9,046 bases of DNA from an uncultured Solirubrobacterales bacterium (GTDB lineage Bacteria > Actinomycetota > Thermoleophilia > Solirubrobacterales > 70-9), in the NCBI GenBank assembly GCA_937910825.1, contig CALEMO010000292.1, forward strand, positions 1 through 9,046, read 5' to 3'. The notes under the pieces are model-generated. The model was not told the origin of the DNA. It made no database searches and saw only the letters and a list, made by a program, of their open reading frames with translations. Numbering within the stretch: the first letter of the stretch is position 1; every line of letters begins with the position of its first letter. Below, piece after piece: positions 6,384-9,046 of the stretch. The position numbers and the translations under genes were made by a program.

Positions 6384-7276
6384 CTGGACCGGCCATCTCT
6401 CGGTTCTAGTGGTCTGACCGATTCGAATGGCGGCCTGACCACGAGGTCACGATCAACGCCAACCGCCGAGCTGATCTCACCAACGTCAGCGCGGCCGAGC
6501 CCGTCAAGGGTCGACGACAAGGCCTCGATCACTTCGCCGGCCATGCCGCCGAGGTCGGCCAGTGACTGGTGTGCGTTTCTCTTGGTGCCGAGACCGACCT
6601 GCGCCATGCCTTCGAGCCCCACCCTGTCCCAGACTTCGACCAGCATCGCTATTTCGACGCCGTAGCCAGTGTAAAACGGAATCTGGTCGAGCAGGCTGCG
6701 CTCGGCAGCGACTTCGCCGGCCAGCGGCTGGTCGAACTGCACCAGCTCGGGAACCAGCCTGTCAAGCAGCGGGCGGGCGGTGAGCTCGGTGACCCTTCCG
6801 CCTCCGGCCGGTTGCTCGGAAGTCTGCTGTCTGAACGGGCGGCGGTACGAGCCCTTGACGAAGCGGGTGGCCACATCAGCACAGAGCGCTCCGAGCAGTC
6901 CGGTCACGTAATGCCGCCCGAAGTCGGCGATGTCACCGTCGATGAAAACCACAATTTCCCCATTCACCGCTTCCAGCGAACGCCACATCGCGTCACCTTT
7001 GCCGCGGACGTCGCCAGTCCCGGCCATCAGCTCATTCTCGGAGACGACCTCGGCGCCGGCATCGCGGGCGGTGACCGCCGTGCCGTCGGGAGAATCGGCA
7101 TCGACGACCAGGATCTGTTCGATCAGGCCTCCCTCGGCCAGGATCAGCAGCTCGGCGACAGTCGCCGCAATCGTCCCGGCGGTATTCCTGGTCGGCACCA
7201 CGACAGATACGGGACCGGGCAGTCTCGAGGTGAGCTCGGTCGCGACAAAGTCACTGTGGTCGTAGGTGTTTAGCAT
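6380..7276 (-). CDS. gpgS: Glucosyl-3-phosphoglycerate synthase (GT81 family)
   Basis: A 298-residue cytosolic GT-A-fold retaining glycosyltransferase joining a nucleotide sugar (UDP-glucose in characterised GpgS) to 3-phosphoglycerate. Numbered from ATG 7276: SVVVPTRN (24-31) and D59-D61 in the nucleotide-binding fold, GKGDAMWRSL (92-101), the DxD metal motif D113-G-D115, FVKGSYRRP (139-147), the acceptor loop GGGRVTEL (158-165), PLAGE (184-188) and YGVEI (205-209). These blocks match mycobacterial GpgS closely. The frame stays open to 7504, but that extension runs antisense through folP and lacks family similarity. The MLNTYDHSDF start resembles the family N-terminus. No strong ribosome site precedes it. 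It heads a minus-strand operon with the phosphatase. A related GT81 enzyme in Rubrobacter uses GDP-mannose, so the donor is not settled. Confidence 0.92.
   Translation of the reverse strand: MLNTYDHSDFVATELTSRLPGPVSVVVPTRNTAGTIAATVAELLILAEGGLIEQILVVDADSPDGTAVTARDAGAEVVSENELMAGTGDVRGKGDAMWRSLEAVNGEIVVFIDGDIADFGRHYVTGLLGALCADVATRFVKGSYRRPFRQQTSEQPAGGGRVTELTARPLLDRLVPELVQFDQPLAGEVAAERSLLDQIPFYTGYGVEIAMLVEVWDRVGLEGMAQVGLGTKRNAHQSLADLGGMAGEVIEALSSTLDGLGRADVGEISSAVGVDRDLVVRPPFESVRPLEPRDGRSS
7271..7276 (+). promoter_or_regulatory. Candidate -10 box for leaderless folP transcription
   Basis: TAGCAT fits the actinobacterial TAnnnT -10 pattern and ends 7 bp before the GTG at 7284. A transcript starting at or next to that GTG would be leaderless, which is common in actinobacteria. 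The last three bases of this box are the complement of the gpgS ATG. No good -35 is seen. Confidence 0.4.
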
Positions 7277-7283
7277 CGTTGGC

Positions 7284-8198
7284 GTGACCGATTCAGTTTC
7301 AGTTCTGAAGATCGCCTCCGGTGAGATTAACGTAGAGCGGCCATTGGTGGTCGGGGTGGTGAACGCCACCCCCGATTCATTCTCGGATCGTGGCGACCGG
7401 TCGACCGAAGGATCAATCCGCCAGGTCGATTCGCATCTGCGATCCGGGGCAGCGATCATCGAGGTCGGTGGCGAGTCAAACGTGACCAACCGCCCCGCCG
7501 TCACCGCCGATATCGAGATCTCAAGGGTTCTGCCGGTAGTTGAATCAGCGGTCTCCGCCGGGGCAACGGTCTCGATCGATACCTACAAGCCTGAAGTCGC
7601 CGAAGCCGCACTTTCTGCCGGCGCAGCGATCGTCAATGACATCAGCGGCAGTGACAGTGAGGCGATGCTTTCCGTCTGCGCGAAGCACGGTGCCGGCATG
7701 GTGGTGATGCACACCGAGGTCCGTCCCAAGACCCAGAAGTGGGATGAAAACCTCTACCCGCAAGGGGTGAGCACCCGGCTGATTGACTTTTTCGAGACGC
7801 GACTGGCGGAGCTTTCGGCCGCCGGAATCGAGCGGGACCAGGTCGTGCTCGACCCCGGGCCCGATTTCGCCAAGACCCCGGCCCAGACCGTCGATGCCCT
7901 TCAAGGTTTGCCGCAACTGAAGGAACTTGGCTGCCTGGTAATGCTCGCCGTTTCGCGCAAGGACTTCATCGGTGCGATCACCGGCAGGGCACCGGGAGAG
8001 CGCGCCGGTGGGACTTTCGCCGCTCTTGCTTTCGGACTTCAATCTGGCGCGAAGCTTCTGCGGGTGCATGACGTCGCCGGCGCCGTGGACTTCCTCAAGG
8101 TCTGGCAGGCACTCCAGGGTGAAGACGCAGTGGACCCCGGTCTGCGCATCGCCGAGGAGGTCCGCCGCGAGCCGCCTTCCGGGCCGCAAGTTGTCTGA
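7284..8198 (+). CDS. folP: Dihydropteroate synthase family protein, divergent (FolP2-like)
   Basis: A 304-residue TIM-barrel pterin-binding protein. DHPS condenses 6-hydroxymethyl-dihydropterin pyrophosphate with p-aminobenzoate in folate synthesis. Landmarks are N27-ATPDSFSDRG (loop 1), GGES (62-65), D99 (SIDTYKPEVA), N118-D119-I, LDPG (189-192), S224-R225-K226 and R260-V-H262. It departs from the usual enzyme in several places: Glu60 for the Asp before GGES, GGESNVTNRP instead of GGESTRPG, MHTEVRP instead of MHMxGTP, and PDFAKT instead of IGFGKT. Linkage with gpgS recalls the mycobacterial folP2-gpgS pair, whose FolP2 lacks demonstrated DHPS activity, so folate synthesis here is uncertain. 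GTG 7284 is preferred because of the -10 at 7271-7276. GTG 7266 is an alternative and would overlap the gpgS start. The 3' end overlaps the helicase gene by 8 bp. Confidence 0.85.
   Translation: MTDSVSVLKIASGEINVERPLVVGVVNATPDSFSDRGDRSTEGSIRQVDSHLRSGAAIIEVGGESNVTNRPAVTADIEISRVLPVVESAVSAGATVSIDTYKPEVAEAALSAGAAIVNDISGSDSEAMLSVCAKHGAGMVVMHTEVRPKTQKWDENLYPQGVSTRLIDFFETRLAELSAAGIERDQVVLDPGPDFAKTPAQTVDALQGLPQLKELGCLVMLAVSRKDFIGAITGRAPGERAGGTFAALAFGLQSGAKLLRVHDVAGAVDFLKVWQALQGEDAVDPGLRIAEEVRREPPSGPQVV
7324..7329 (-). promoter_or_regulatory. Candidate -10 box for gpgS inside folP
   Basis: On the minus strand this reads TAATCT, fitting TAnnnT, and would start transcription near 7317 with a leader of about 40 nt before the gpgS ATG. 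No clear -35 is present and single hexamers of this kind occur by chance, so this is tentative. Confidence 0.25.
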
Positions 8199-9046
8199 AT
8201 CCCTGCTCGCGTCCCCCTGGGCGATCGCGATTGACCCCGCCCGCCGCGACGGCAGGATCGTCAGTACGAGGAATGAGCCACCGGTTGCCGCCCGGCCGGC
8301 GGCGATGCCAAAGGATCTCGAATCGGCGCTGTTGAGCGCTCTTTCGCGGAGTGGCACCGGCCGGCTCTACGAGCACCAGGCCGAGTTCTTCGAGGCCAGC
8401 CATGACGGCAATGTGATGATCACCACCGGTACCGCTTCCGGCAAGTCGCTCGCTTTCAACCTGCCGGTGCTCGATTCGATCAGCCGCGACGCCAAAACCA
8501 GGGCGCTCTACCTCTACCCGACGAAAGCCCTTGCCCAGGACCAGGCGAGGGCGCTGGCAACGCTCTGCGCCCCCAACCTGAAACCGGCGATCTACGACGG
8601 TGATACGCCAAAGGACGAGCGGCCGGCCGTGCGGCGCCAGAGCAACCTCGTGCTCAGCAATCCGGACATGCTCCATGTCGGGATCCTGCCCCACCACCGC
8701 AAATGGGGCGACTTCCTGAGCAACCTCGAGTGGGTGGTGATCGACGAAGCTCATACCTATCGCGGTGTCTTCGGTTCAAACGTGGCCAACGTGATCCGCA
8801 GGCTGCGCCGGCTGTGCCGGGCCTACGGCAGCGAGCCACGCTTCCTGCTGGCTTCGGCGACCATTGCAAATCCGATGGAGCTGGCCATGCGACTGGTCGG
8901 CGAAGACTTCAGGCTGATCGAAAAGGACGGCGCGCCACGGGCGAAGCGGGAGATCTCCATCTGGAACCCGCCGCTGACCAATCCGGCGATCGGCGCCAGG
9001 CGCTCGGTGCTGGCCGAGGCAGCTGAGGTCCTGGCTGATCTGGTCA
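8191..9046 (+). CDS. DEAD/DEAH-box superfamily II helicase (YprA/MrfA/Hrq1/SftH-like), 3'-truncated
   Basis: The visible 285 codons hold the first RecA-like domain of an ATP-dependent DNA helicase, open to the right window edge. Motifs in order: YEHQ with Q63 (Q-motif-like), Walker A TGTASGKS with K85, PTKALAQDQ (110-118, motif Ia), SNPDMLH (156-162, Ib), DEAH (185-188, motif II) and SAT (222-224, motif III). The segments YDGDTP, GILPHHRKW and TYRGVFGS are typical of the clade with a C-terminal DUF1998 zinc domain, which would lie outside the window. Characterised members (SftH in Mycobacterium, Hrq1, MrfA) are 3'-5' DNA helicases or DNA-repair proteins. The TTG at 8191, overlapping folP by 8 bp, is preferred because residues before the next in-frame ATG (8305, residue 39) look like the conserved N-terminal strand. 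No strong ribosome site is next to the TTG, so coupling to folP is likely. Confidence 0.9.
   Translation, partial: MSESLLASPWAIAIDPARRDGRIVSTRNEPPVAARPAAMPKDLESALLSALSRSGTGRLYEHQAEFFEASHDGNVMITTGTASGKSLAFNLPVLDSISRDAKTRALYLYPTKALAQDQARALATLCAPNLKPAIYDGDTPKDERPAVRRQSNLVLSNPDMLHVGILPHHRKWGDFLSNLEWVVIDEAHTYRGVFGSNVANVIRRLRRLCRAYGSEPRFLLASATIANPMELAMRLVGEDFRLIEKDGAPRAKREISIWNPPLTNPAIGARRSVLAEAAEVLADLV

Noticed and set aside
6569..7273. Plus-strand 234-codon open frame opposite gpgS
   Set aside because: It mirrors gpgS coding sequence and has no domain or ribosome site supporting translation.
7277..7504. Longer gpgS reading frame starting at 7504
   Set aside because: The extra 76 residues lie antisense to the conserved loop-1 and loop-2 region of folP, show no glycosyltransferase similarity, and the family-like N-terminus begins at ATG 7276.
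8095..8754. Minus-strand open frame across the folP/helicase junction
   Set aside because: It is antisense to two well-supported genes, including helicase motifs I to Ib, and its translation resembles no known family.
1..9046. Search for tRNA/rRNA, CRISPR repeats, insertion-sequence ends or transposase genes
   Set aside because: No tRNA-like stem set, no regularly spaced repeats, no terminal inverted repeats or transposase motifs were seen; gene spacing looks like ordinary chromosome.

Overview
The window comes from a GC-rich bacterium, most probably an actinobacterium. The evidence is a GT81-type glucosyl-3-phosphoglycerate synthase next to a FolP2-like dihydropteroate synthase paralogue (a neighbourhood known from Mycobacterium), a DtxR/IdeR-type regulator, a DUF1998-clade helicase of the kind common in actinobacteria, and frequent TTG/GTG starts. 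The membrane-anchored 'sulfatase' proteins look like those I associate with Thermoleophilia/Solirubrobacterales. That class-level placement is inference, not proven.

Left block (1-4795, + strand): a 5'-truncated alkaline-phosphatase-superfamily protein is followed by a 184-bp gap holding a possible terminator hairpin and a good sigma70-type promoter. A fold-type-I PLP aminotransferase comes next. It overlaps by 17 bp a second, complete paralogue of the first protein, with four predicted N-terminal membrane helices. Both paralogues carry Thr where true sulfatases have the Cys/Ser that becomes formylglycine, so neither is likely to be a classical sulfatase.

Central block (4827-7276, - strand, transcribed right to left): gpgS, a HAD-IIB phosphatase and a DtxR/MntR-type metalloregulator lie in tight order (TTGA overlap, then a 39-bp gap). 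The first two genes can make a glycosylglycerate compatible solute: the synthase joins a nucleotide sugar to 3-phosphoglycerate and the phosphatase removes the phosphate. The regulator may be part of the same transcript.

Right block (7284-9046, + strand): folP diverges from gpgS with only 7 bp between the two start codons. It overlaps by 8 bp a TTG-started DEAH helicase of the YprA/MrfA/Hrq1/SftH type, which runs off the window end.

No RNA genes, CRISPR arrays, insertion sequences or integration scars were seen. Every gap between genes is shorter than 300 bp. The most notable features are the back-to-back gpgS/folP starts, the complete glycosylglycerate pathway joined to a metalloregulator with an all-carboxylate/His metal site, and the Thr-type membrane 'sulfatase' pair around an aminotransferase.
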